Of a stretch of DNA of 64,000 nucleotides, positions 10,229-20,833 are shown one piece after another. Within the stretch, counting starts at the first letter, position 1. Each line of letters begins with the position of its first letter. Source of the DNA: Prunus persica. Lineage: Eukaryota > Streptophyta > Magnoliopsida > Rosales > Rosaceae. A program made the translations under genes and the position numbers. Location: positions 8,490,957 to 8,554,956 of the forward strand of contig NC_034015.1 in assembly GCF_000346465.2 (NCBI RefSeq), written 5' to 3'. The notes below the pieces were generated by a model, which worked only from the letters and a program-made list of their open reading frames with translations, made no database searches and was not told the origin of the DNA.

Positions 10229-11747
10229 GCGACAGTCGTGGGCTCCAAGGAGTGGAGCGGCGCCATCTAGCTAGCTTAGCCACGAGACTAGACCCAAAAG
10301 AACCGAGCTGGCCTCCTATTCCCATCCCCCACCTGTTCTAACGAACCCAGGCCTTCCAACTTCAGCGAGAGCTTAAAAAAGGCTCGATAGTTCCTGGTTT
10401 TTCTTACACCATTTCAGGCGGCTCGGGCAATAATTTTTGTCAATCCAAGTATGAAATCTGATCCTCTCCGCGTGTTCTTGCTGTTTATGTAGGTTATGAG
10501 GATTGATTTTGGGGTTTGGAAACTCAACCTAAAACCTAGAAATTCTCCTACGGTTGAGTTGATTTTTTGGCCACTCCGGGCACTTTTTGGCCGTAGTCCA
10601 AGAAACAAAAATGCACCCCTAGGTGCAATAAACGTATTGGTATAGGTATTGTAGGGTATTTCGAGACATTTCCATTGCCAAAAATTTATCAAGACACCCA
10701 CACCTTGCCCGCGAAGGGTGGCAGCTCGTGGGCCACTGTGTGACGACCCATTAAGTTCTAAAATGTTCTCCTTGTCGTCCTGAGTAAGACGGTATGCTCG
10801 GATTTGGAATTGGTTATCGTTTGATAGTCAAACGAATATTGCACCCAATATGAGATATCTGGGTTCGATCGGTTCAAACCGCTCGATCGGTCCCAACTTC
10901 AAATATGTCGTTCCTCATATCTCTAGGATCATGTGAAAACTTGTGGATCAAGAATCAGTGTCCCGGATACTCCGAGTCAATGAATTTGGGGTTATATAAA
11001 CCGGTTACCGGGTCTTTTGAGACCGTCTCGTCCTTTGGGGAAAGTACTAGAATGGCCTTAGGACCTTTCTAAAGTTGTGTACACACGTTAAGTTTCTAGT
11101 AACTAGGGTTTTGAATTTAATTCGTGGTTGAGGTTGATTACTGAGTTATGATGGTTGGACAATTGTTTTAAGTATGCATTGCTTTCAAAATTTTGGAATG
11201 TATGTACATTAATGTGTGTGTTTATTTGTGATACAAATTGGGTTGTGAGGATGGTGTGAATTGATGCATGATTTGATGTTGAATGACGATATTTATGTGC
11301 GACTAGAATTTGAATTTGATTGTGGAAAATTGAATGGTTTGGAAATTAGTACTTGCTTAATGGAATTATAAAAATGTGTTATTAGATTTGTTTCGTCTTT
11401 TACAATGTGACTTGAGAATTATAGAGAATACATAGTTACTATTATTATGGTTATTATTAAAATATATGGATTGGGTGATACTGGGTTCAATTATGAAAAT
11501 GTTTTATGGAAATTGCATGTGTAAGAAAGTTTTGATTATTATTTGAATGATATTTTTTAGGTCTTATGGAATTTATGCTTTTGAGATTTTATTTTCTATA
11601 CTATGAATAAATATTTAGGTACATTTGAGTATTGAGAATTGGAAAAAAAATTGAATTAAGAGAGGGTATATTATTTTATATTATATATATATGGGTTGAT
11701 GAAAGTGGATTTCAGATTTTGGCTATGGGTTACATGCCATCATATGT

Positions 11748-12285
11748 ACCTCCCCTTGGATACTGGTACTTGGATACTAATACTTGGAAACAATGCATAC
11801 CTAGGAAATTATGGATATTGGATATATTGGAAACCATGCACCCTTGGCTGGGTGTGCCGTAGGCCCTTGGCAAGGCAATTTGCATGCATAAGACTTAGTT
11901 CAGCTACACGAGAATTGAGGATTCTGTTGTGCTTGTCTGGGAGCCCAGTGCTCGGTTGGACGACTCGTTCCCTAGGCACATGGTTATTGAGGATTCTTCC
12001 ATGTGGTCTAGTCAAACAATTTCCCGATTGGATTATTTTCCCCCGGTACATGACGTGCACCATGATATATACCTCCCTTGAACAATGATATTGGAAACCG
12101 TGGATATGGATACTTGAATATGTCGGAACCCGAGCACCCTTGTTGGGGTGTTTCGTAGGCCCTTGGCTGGACAGTCTGCCTGCATAAGACTTAATACAGC
12201 TGCACGAGTATTGTTGATTCTATTGTGCTTGTCTGGGAGCCCAGTCCCCCAGTTGGACGGCTCGTCCCCTGGTACATGATGATGG
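11748..12285. repeat. Diverged two-copy tandem repeat in the solo LTR
   Basis: Two units beginning TACCTCCC (11748 and 12070) share long blocks such as CGTAGGCCCTTGGC, TGCATAAGACTTA and GCTTGTCTGGGAGCCCAGT in the same order. The second unit is shorter. Divergence is moderate, so the duplication predates this insertion or is a family trait. Confidence 0.75.
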
Positions 12286-14114
12286 TGTAGGGAGAATATA
12301 TATATATATATTCATTTATATATGTGAAAAAATTTGTGGATCCGTTTTCGGGTTGGAGTTTCTTGAGTATGTGCATGGTGAGTGCTCTGCACGGGTGTGA
12401 TCATTGTTTTGATGTTTAGACAGTGTTGTTTTGCAATATACGCCTTGGATAGGGTATGGTTGCGGGAAATAAATGATTTTGGAAAAGTAATTGGAGTTTC
12501 AGAGTAAATGGTTAGTTTTAAAAGAGTTATGTATAGTACATGTGAGTTTTTATAGGGAAATGGTTTTGAGTTATGAATCATGGGGAGAAAGGAATTTATA
12601 AAATATTTAGTTTTATGCCTTTGGAAATTGAAGTTGAGAATAAATCTAAATTTAATTGTTGGTTTTACTTGTACAATATCTGTATATTTTTCGAATTGTG
12701 ATCCTTTTTAGTCGGAAGAACTACGTGTGGCTTGATCCCTTTTTAAGGGTACGTAGGCAACCTAGGTGCAGCCGCAAATTCATCTGTTTGAGTTTTGTTC
12801 GATCTGTTCTAGTACATTGTATTAAAGAATTGTTTATGAAGTCAGAGACCCATTTTGTAATTTCTGTATACTACTGCATTGTGTGTGCTGTCAGTTAGTT
12901 GTTATTCTGTTGTTTTTGACAAGTGAAAAATTTGGTAAGTTCATTTTTCAGGGAAGGAGGATGTTTTTAGTAAGTGGGGCCGGCTTTTGTTAGATGTCGG
13001 AAAAACCGCAGAGTCCATCACGGATTCCAAAAAATTAAGGACGGGTCTTGTCATCTCCAATTAGCCTTACTCACCCAAAAAGAAAAAAAGCAAAAACAAA
13101 AAATCAACGCAGTTTCAAATTCTAAAAACAAACTAAGAAGCATGGCCTCTAAAATAGATTTTTTTGCTTTCAGTACAAAGGCTACTAAGGAGGTAAAGTC
13201 CACGAGTTGCAAAAAAAAAAAAAAAAAAAAAAACATATTAATCCTAGCTAGGAAGTAGATCTTTTTATATTTAAAAAAAAAAAAATTCAACATGTACAGT
13301 AGTCACCAAGGCTTTGATTTGAGGTACCATTGTTGGCCACAGAGGTCCAGCCACGCCAGCAACTACGAACTCCCAAACCCCATGCCCAAGCCACACCCCC
13401 ACACCGCCACCCACCCATCATAGCAATTGCTCCCCTCTATTCACCCACCACCGCACTCTTCCCCCCACCCGCAACAACATTGATGGATCTCACTTCCTCA
13501 ACTCCTTTTTCGCTACCCATCTCTCTGCAATTTCAAAAACCAAAAAATGAAAGAAAAAAAAGAACTTTGAATATTGTTTCCATCTTTGTTTTTTAATTGG
13601 AATAATTGGTGTTTGTTTTGGTAAAATATGGAGCATGAGTGAGGGTTTAAATTACTAATTATATGTGTTATTGGATTAATCCAAGGGCCTTTATCAAATA
13701 GGTCCTCATATGACCTCATTTTCAGGTCCTTAGATGAGAGGGAATGGACTAAATATGTACATATATTTTAAAGTTTTTATTATTTTTATTATTGTTTATT
13801 CAAAGAAAGTTCTTATGTAGTTTTGTTTGCTTAAAAAATGGATTTTCTGAGAAGCCCTTAAAGTATGAAATCAGAATGTTCCTCCACTGCGAATTTCTTA
13901 GAATTGGGCATGGCGAATGAGAAAATAAATATACAATTTACAACGTAGAGAAAATTTTCATAGAAGTATGACTTCATTGGTTTTTTTTTTGGAGTGGGTA
14001 TAACTTTATAGTTTGAGACAACGTCGCAACATATATTTTGTAGGCACGGGAAGACGAATGTGTAAGTAAATAGTAAAGAATCAAATGCACAGCCCAGCAG
14101 TATAGTCGGTCGAT

Positions 14115-14408
14115 CTACACATCCAACCTTGGCTTACGCTTCTTGATCGCCACACAGGGAGAAAGTAGCCCTGTTGAAGAAGAGGCTTCTTGGCAAAATT
14201 TATTGTGATCCTCGCCCATGTTGTAATGAAGACGAACCATTACATTAGCCCATTGTTGATCATCAACTCGATCTTCTCCGGCCTTTCTTTGACGATTTTG
14301 AACTGGCACAAGAGCTTTATTGGTAGCGTCACTGTCGCAGTTGACGGGTAGCGGTCGAGGGTAGAAGAAATCTGTGGGAAAGAAGTTGTATTGGAGGAGG
14401 CCAGACAT
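14115..14408 (-). CDS. Unrecognised small conserved protein, copy 1 (97 aa)
   Basis: An intronless 97-residue frame beginning MSGLLQYNFFPTDFFYPRPL and ending RKPRLDV. I do not recognise the family. The N-terminal 23 residues are aromatic and proline-rich, the middle is polar (VPVQNRQRKAGEDRVDDQQ), then VMVRLHYNMGED, with a basic C-terminus KKRKPR that could act as a nuclear signal. No signal peptide or membrane segment is evident. The same protein is encoded at 59539-59832 with about 7 substitutions and no indels in the whole frame. A TATA-like box lies 87-98 bases upstream on this strand in both copies. The conserved frame, conserved promoter position and duplication together argue for a genuine gene rather than a chance frame. 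Confidence 0.65.
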   Translation of the reverse strand: MSGLLQYNFFPTDFFYPRPLPVNCDSDATNKALVPVQNRQRKAGEDRVDDQQWANVMVRLHYNMGEDHNKFCQEASSSTGLLSPCVAIKKRKPRLDV

Positions 14409-14494
14409 GGATGGATATGGCTCAAACGCAGTCGGAAATCTTTCGAGTTTTGTTTTGTTTTGTGTCTGATGGTGGCCTTGTCGTTGAAGTGGGT

Positions 14495-14506
14495 GTATTT
14501 TATATT
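14495..14506 (-). promoter_or_regulatory. TATA box of the small unknown gene, copy 1
   Basis: Reads AATATAAAATAC on the minus strand, about 90 bases before the ATG. The equivalent AATATAAAAATAC is present at 59921-59933 before the second copy. Confidence 0.5.
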
Positions 14507-14519
14507 AAGTCAGGACTTG

Positions 14520-14924
14520 GGGCATAAGTCATTGGTTAATTAGTTTGGGCATTGACTGATCTTTCTTTGTTTAGACGTTGAATATTCTTTGGAAGCTGTA
14601 TATTATTTGTTCCGCACGAAAAAAGGACTGCTTAACGGCTAGAGTTTGGCTTCTGGATGACTTTAAGCTCTCGTTTGTTACATGAAATTGGTTAGGACAG
14701 GACTAATCACAAGGATTAGCTAGGATTGGGTTGACTTGGACTAAGTCTTGTAAGCCTACCCAAATCTCCAATAAAACCCACACAAATACAATACTGAAAC
14801 ACATCTTCTTCTTTTGTTTTACGCAAACCAACAACCCACAAGGTAAAAGCATATGAATACCATAAGATTTTCCAAAGTATAACCCAGTATCAAAACAAAA
14901 TTAGAAAGAAAGATAAAAAAAAAT

Positions 14925-14966
<42 letters not shown>

Positions 14967-15184
14967 GAGGGTTACAAGAAGATAGCAGCTGGTTTGATTT
15001 GCGGCAAGGTGATTTGGGATGACAAGCATGTTATACGAAGAAGACGACTCGCTTGCGCACAGGGACGGATCCAGAATTTGAAAATACCGTGGGCTAAATT
15101 TTTCTTATATATTTATGGAGATATATATGAAATGAACTTTAGCAGAAAAATCAAGGTTGAACTTGTATTTTTAAGAATGCTATA
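14520..15184. other. Upstream/intergenic DNA with (AG)n run and a TE-like tail
   Basis: The region up to about 15010 is shared with 59940-60460. It includes an AG run (14928-14963). From about 15059 the sequence GGGACGGATCCAGAATTTG resembles the end of a common plant transposon, but no second end is seen. No gene recognised. Confidence 0.4.
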
Positions 15185-15389
15185 TGATGAGTAGATTTTA
15201 TATTATATATTTAACCCTATTTTTAATATATTTTGGTTCATATTTTGGAAGAATTTTGATACTTGAATTATATTTCCACTATAGGACTGTCGAACTTCCT
15301 TTGGAGCAAAACATAATCAAATGGACGAATTTTGAAGTAATTCCAGTTGGAGGACGTTCGTGAATCACTTAGCACTACTACAGTTTACT

Positions 15390-15960
15390 CTTTGCGCGAC
15401 GAATAAAAAAACGTCGCGCAAAGGCTCATTTTGTCGCACTAACTTCAGCGCGACAAACAATTCGTCGCGCATTTTTCGTCGCGCGAAGATCGTGAAGAAA
15501 GCCTTTGCGCGACGAGGTATAACAATTCGTCGCGCAAAACTGTGCGACGGGTAAACCATCGTTGCACCAACGGTATGGAGACGAAACAACTGTTCGTCGC
15601 ATAAAATTTGCGCGACGATCAATTATTCGTTGCACATATATTTGCGCGACGACTGGAATTGCGCGACGAAAACTAATTCGTGTCGCAAAACGTGTTCAGG
15701 AGACGTAGATGTTCGCCGCAGAACCATTCGCGCGATGAGAAAGCCTTCGTCGCTCATATATTTGCGCGACGAAAATCTCTGTCGTCGCGCCAGAGAAGAT
15801 GCACGACGAAACATTTCGTCGCACAAAACGTGTTTGCGAGACGTATGCATTCGTCGCGCAAGAATTAAAAGTAATAAAAAAGTTGATTTTTTTAATTTTT
15901 TTTGTTACATGCGGGTTTGCGCGACGAAATATTTGCCGTCGCGCAAACATAATAGTACAA
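15390..15960. repeat. Left subterminal GCGCGACGA array of CACTA 2
   Basis: Many GCGCGACGA and TCGTCGCGC words in both orientations, spaced about 20-40 bases, ending near TTGCCGTCGCGCAAACA (15932-15950). Putative binding sites for the TNPA-like protein. Open frames here are artefacts. Confidence 0.85.
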
Positions 15961-16117
15961 TTTTTTTTTATATATATATTTTTTATATTTTTTATTTTTT
16001 ATTTTAAATAAAATTGGTTTTTTTTTATTGATTAAACAATGAAATTGCAATAAAAATAAATTAGAATAAAATTTTGTTATAAAATAAAATAAATGTATTA
16101 CAAATAAAATAAATACA

Positions 16118-17928
16118 CTAATCAAATAATGAATCAAAATCAACCGAGTCGTCGCCAGTATGCGAATCAGAGGTCGGGGCGTTCACCGGGGCAGTGGTCT
16201 GGTGGGGATGCCCGGGATGGACGGGCTCGGAGGTGGGCGCATCAAAATGCGGACTGGAATGCCGGACTGTGCGAGGGACTGCAGAATGACCGACATCTGG
16301 CTCTGAAGAGTGGCCACCTGTGTTGTCAAAGCAGTGACCTGACTGTTTGACTGCGCCGATGAACGAGGTCGGGGTTCCCTCCGCCGGGCATTCCCCATCC
16401 CTCGACAATATGCCCCCGGCCTCCTCCCGAGAGTCTGATCCAACGTCTCCGTCAAGATCTGAAATCCAGCATCCTGTGGAGGAGTCACAGACTCGATCGG
16501 AGTCTCGGGAGAAAGCTGGGAGGCGGACGCCTGAAGAACCAACTGGCTCCTCTCCACCATCGTCGTCTGTTGAACATAACATAAAATATAAATTAAAACA
16601 TGCATATAAATTGAATGCGTAACATAAGAATTAAAATTAAATAATACTTACATGAAGGGACTCGGCCAACTCATTCCCGGGTCGAACATAAACGTCACCA
16701 AAGACGTCGATCTCTGGGAACTTGGACCCCTCCTAAATTGAACAAGAGAAGAAAAATATTAGTATGAAAAAAATAAATTAATAAAAATGACATTAAAAAT
16801 GAAATAAAAATTTTGTGATTATTACCCGACGCCGTGCATCCATCCTATACGAAAAGGGTCTGGAGCCGGAATGGTGGAGAAGGGTCTTCTTCTTCCTATT
16901 ACCCTTATTCACTTGGGCTTTATTCTGTTATACAAAAAATGAAACGTATTAGTTAAAATATAAAAAATTAAATAATAATGAAATAAAAAAATAAAATAAA
17001 CATTAATAAGTAATAAGTAATAATTAAACAAATATAATTAAAAAAATACCGCAAATTCGGGCGCTTGAAAATGAGCGCAGAGCCACTCCCAACTATCCTC
17101 CCGCCCCTCAAGCTCCTTCGGGCAACCCTCCTGAAGAGCGACTTGCGGATCATCATAGGCCTGAAAATGGTGGTGCAAGTTGCTCTTCCACTGCTTGTAC
17201 CTCTCAGCGAAGAGTCTGTTGACGTACGTCAACGACTCTTCGTCGAGATCCTCCAAGTTATAGTTCGTCTGCAATCAATTAATTAGATACGTTAAGTAAT
17301 AGAAATATACACAATTTTAAAGAAAAATAATGAAAATGTAAGGTACATACCGACAACTGGCCGCGAACCTCCGCCTTGATCTCGTCAGGCATGACCCTCC
17401 AAGACTTCCATTGCATCGGGCAATGGGTCCGCATGACGTGGCCAATGTCGTGGGCCAAGGAGCTATGCAACTCCGCCGTCGGTGCAGCCCGATGGCGCTC
17501 GTCGTATCCGATGCTGATACGACTGTTGGTCACCCGGGTAACCTTCGCCGTCTTCAGCTGACGACACGGTCCTCGGGTGTTCTTCTTCGCTGCAAAGAAA
17601 GAAGGTATTAATGTTAAATAAAAAAAACATTGTCAAATTTCAATATAAAATTAACAATACAAAAGTGTAGTTATACCTGGCTGTGATCCCGAGGCACCAG
17701 TACCGTCGGTCGATGTCGTGTCGATGGTGTCGGTGGGCCGGTGCCGCCGCCTAGCACTAGCTGGCTGCGCCACGGATGACGCAGATGACACAGCGCCTGG
17801 GACGCCCCGGGACCAACCACCACGTGGTCCAGCAAAGCAGGAGCAGTGGCAGCAGATGCCGACTGAGCCGGGGGATCCGAACTCGGTGCAGTCGTCATCG
17901 ACCTACCACGTCTAATCAAGTCTGACAT
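16118..17928 (-). CDS. TNPA-like protein of CACTA 2 (Transposase_24 family)
   Basis: Multi-exon gene read from 17928 leftward. I recognise the family from ordered exon blocks. About 17928-17667 starts MSDLIRRGRS. About 17594-17351 contains TRGPCRQLKTAKVTRVT and HCPMQWKSWRVMP. About 17273-17050 contains ESLTYVNRLFAERYKQWKS and PKELEGREDSWEWLC. About 16925-16825 contains KGNRKKKTLLHHSGSRPFSY. About 16734-16651 contains FPEIDVFGDVYVRPG. About 16567-16118 contains RRPGAYCRGMG and a coiled-coil-like ALTTQVATLQSQMSVILQSL. Blocks are separated by AT-rich introns with GT-AG edges; boundaries are approximate. TNPA-type proteins bind the subterminal motifs and assist transposition. The C-terminal DDSVDFDSLFD lies in a different frame from the preceding block (shift near 16183-16200), so a one-base indel or an unrecognised splice is likely. 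Confidence 0.72.
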
Positions 17929-18769
17929 CTGCACATATAATTTCATTCAGAATTTAAACTAATTAATTAAAAGCATAGCCTGACCTAGGGTTTGGAATTT
18001 CGGAGTATCCGGGACTCCGATCAACGATCGGTCGAATCCTAAACGATCCTAGAAACACAAAGGTACAACTACGTGAGTTTCAGTTCGATCCAACGGTCCG
18101 AACATATCAAACCTGGAAATCGCACAATAGGCGAAATCCGATCAAGACTCAAACGGCAACCAAATTCAAATCCGAGCAAACCTACGCGCTCGTGACAAAC
18201 AGGGGATTGCTTTGGGACCCAATGCCCCACTGCCACAGTATCCCACCCGCCACCACACGCGCCGGCAGTGCGTGGGTGTCCAAAGCGATAAAATTCGCCG
18301 GAAAATTCTAAAAACTAAGGGCCAAGGTTCCTACCCTAGGTTAAAAACATTAATTGGAGCCACTTTTGTTCTCGGACCGACCCCGAAAAATGGCCGTAAG
18401 TGGCCGGATTTGACATTCTCAAACTGGCCAAAACCTAGGTTTTAATTCGTATTTCCTACAGCAAAAATTCAGTAAATCCTAACCAACCATCAGCTAGAGC
18501 ACAAAAAATAGTCGAGAAATCATACCTCAGGCGTCGGAAATGGTGGCCGGAGGAGAGAGAAATCGGCGGCGAAGATTCGGGAAAAACCGACGAAACGCGA
18601 CGGCAGGGAGGCGGCGACGGCAAGGAGGCGGCTGAGGTGACGGCAGGGAGGTGGCTGAGGTACGAACGGAGAGAGAGGGCGGAGGCGACGGCGGAGAGAG
18701 ATGGGGAAGAAGGAGGAAAACCATAAATGGGAAAGAAGGAGGCTCGGGTCGTTTCTGCAGATTTATTCG

Positions 18770-19430
18770 ACTTTGCGCGACGAACCATAAATCCGTCGCG
18801 CAAAATCGCATTAATGAATCTTGCGCGACGGAAATATCGTCGCGCAAAATGGCATTAATGAACCTTGCGCGACGGAAACAACTCGCTTCGTCGCGCAAAC
18901 CACATTCTGGCCGCCAAAATTTTGGGATTTAGGGTTTAGCGGGAGGCTGAAACTGAAGGGTCTGTGCCTTTTGCGCGACGAAGTAAGTACGCGTCGCGCA
19001 ATATCTGTCGCGCAAAATGGCATTAATGAACCTTGCGCGACGGAAACACCTTAGTTCGTCGCCCAAAACACTTCTGGCTGCCAAAATTTTGGGGTTTAGG
19101 GTTTGGCTGAAAATGAAGGGCCTTTGCCTTTTGCGCGACGAAGTCATGTAATCCGTCGCGCGAGTTCGAGATTGTCATTCGGTTGAAGTTTTCGCTAAGT
19201 GTTCAGAGGTCGAGGGATTGCGCGACGAATAGACTTGTATTGCGCGACGTTTATATTCTGTTCGTCGCGCTAGTTCAGAATTTCATTCTGAAATTTTCAC
19301 CAAGTGTTCAAAAGGGATGGAGGGGTGAACTGTGTGTCCCAGATTGCGCGACGAATGTAACCGTATCCGTCATGCAATCTTTATGACTTTCACTTTGCCC
19401 GACGAAATGAATGTTATTCGTCGCGCAAAA
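18770..19430. repeat. Internal GCGCGACGA array upstream of the TNPA-like gene
   Basis: A cluster of the same GCGCGACG/CGTCGCGC words as the ends of CACTA 2, placed about 0.85 kb upstream of the TNPA-like start. It includes a duplicated block: GCATTAATGAATCTTGCGCG at 18808 recurs in near-identical form at 18850 and 19019. CACTA binding arrays are normally terminal. An internal array next to a second transcription unit suggests promoter control, or descent from a composite or nested event. Confidence 0.7.
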
Positions 19431-19431
19431 C

Positions 19432-19500
19432 CTAAACCCTAAAATGTAAACCCTAAGCCGTAAGCCCTAAGCCCTAAGCCCTAAACCCTAAACTCTAAAA
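19432..19500. repeat. Degenerate telomere-like CCCTAAA repeats
   Basis: About eight CCCTAAA/CCCTAAG heptamers in a row with variants. Short interstitial arrays of this kind also act as telo-boxes in plant promoters; here they lie beside the internal binding array. Confidence 0.8.
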
Positions 19501-20095
19501 TAGTTTCAATGATCCAACCGGCAAACTTATTTTTTTATACTTGGAGATCGTATACGCCAAAAATCAAAACGACCAAATATTCAGATATCAGAAAACGGGA
19601 CAAAATATTTCGACGGTTATAAATGAAAAGTCATGATTTAACGGTTTTTTTAATTCCGATTTTGATCATTTTTTGCAGCAACATTTGTTGACCCTATATG
19701 AATACAATGACTAAATTTGATCTTCAATTTCAGATTTTTACACTAGGGGATACCACATAAACGTTAAGTTACATTTTGACAAATGTATGAACAAATTTTT
19801 GAGTTTTTGGTGAATATACGATTTTGATAGCACACGCAGTCTACGAAACTAGTTTCAGCCATCCAGCCGTCAAACTTGTTTTTTTATAATTCGAGATCAT
19901 GGATAGCAAAATTCGCCCCAAAAAAACATTCAGAGATTAAGTAACGGGGTAAAACTTTTCGACGGTTCTAAATAAAAAGTAATGATTGAACGGTTATTTG
20001 AACTCCGATGTTGATGATTTTTTGCACCAACAGTCCTACACTCCATATGAATACAATGAACTACTTCGATCGCCAATTTGAAATATATATGTGTG
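19500..20095. repeat. Diverged two-copy repeat inside CACTA 2
   Basis: Units at about 19500-19740 and 19850-20090 share TAGTTTCA..ATCCA, TTTTTTTATA, TTTCGACGGTT.TAAAT and CATATGAATACAATGA in the same order, with a period of about 350 bases. Noncoding. Similarity is moderate, so the duplication is old. Confidence 0.75.
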
Positions 20096-20129
20096 TATAT
20101 ATTATACTATAACGTAACCTAATATATAT

Positions 20130-20310
20130 TTGCGCGACGAAGTTCTTCTTGTCGTCGCGCAAAAAACCCATATGCGACGCATTCATGTTCGTCGCGAAAA
20201 CTATTGCGACGAGATTTGTTCGTCGCGCAAAATTTACGCGACGCATTTTTTTGCGTCGCGTATGGTATTTTTGCGCGACGATAATGTGTCTTCGTCGCGC
20301 AAGGATTTGG
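20130..20310. repeat. Second internal GCGCGACGA array in CACTA 2
   Basis: A short cluster of TGCGCGACGA/CGTCGCGCAA words downstream of the TNP2 gene and upstream of the TNPA-like gene, separate from the larger array at 18770-19430. Confidence 0.7.
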
Positions 20311-20833
20311 CGCCATAACTCCTCCTTTAATTCAAATTGTGTATGCTTTGTATTTTTGGGAAAGGTTTTGTATTCATCATTTTTTATGCTTTGTATTTTT
20401 TGGAAAGGCTTTGTATTTCTTCATCAAAACCAAACTAAATTGATAATTAAGATTTGAATCGACCGAATTTATCGGTTTGACTAGATTGATGCCACTAATC
20501 ATGAACCAAAGTGAAGAAAAATAAGTGGCACACAACTAATATTGGAGAAATAACTTAAATTTTCTGTTTAAACATGAAGAAATAACTATATCTCAAAAGA
20601 AAAAAATAATAATTGAAGAGGCCTTAAGGCATGAATAAATAAATAAATAAATAAAAACCAATCAACAAGCATGGGGTCGTAATAAGTACTGACTAAAGTA
20701 TTGACATTCCAATGAAGTTTGTGATGAAATATGGAGAATGAATACACAACTACATATGGACAACTACATATATTCAAAGATTTGTATTACACAAAATGAA
20801 TACACTAACATAATCAATTTACAAATAAATTCA

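Larger units (their letters stand above)
9776..13053 (+). mobile_element. Putative solo LTR (Ty3-type) nested in the Mutator-like element
   Basis: Begins TGTAACACCCCCGACCC, a start common in plant Ty3 LTRs, and can be read to end at ...GGGTCTTGTCA (13053). Flanking pentamers are GCTCC (9771-9775) and TCTCC (13054-13058), one mismatch apart. Inside are a long CT microsatellite, a tandem duplication, and a U5-like stretch near 12715-12775 (ACTACGTGTGGCTTGATCCC). No polyprotein, primer-binding site or second LTR follows, so a solo LTR of about 3.3 kb is the simplest reading. The right end is less certain than the left. Confidence 0.55.
9510..13746. mobile_element. Mutator-like non-autonomous element with nested LTR
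   Basis: Long terminal inverted repeats of about 115 bp: 9520-9640 matches the reverse complement of 13615-13740, including AGGACCTATTTGATAAA and CCCTTGGAT. The 9-bp direct repeat GACTAAATA flanks the pair (9501-9509 and 13747-13755), the target size typical of Mutator-like elements. The interior has no transposase and is mostly occupied by a nested LTR-like sequence. Confidence 0.72.

Noticed and set aside
10022..10270. Ser/Leu-rich frame
   Set aside because: Translation of a CT microsatellite.
15390..15960. Regularly spaced short repeats that could suggest a CRISPR-like array
   Set aside because: The repeats occur in both orientations with irregular spacing inside transposon termini of a plant genome; they are CACTA subterminal motifs.
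20630..20660. (AAAT)n tract downstream of TNP2
   Set aside because: Plain microsatellite, too short to carry information.
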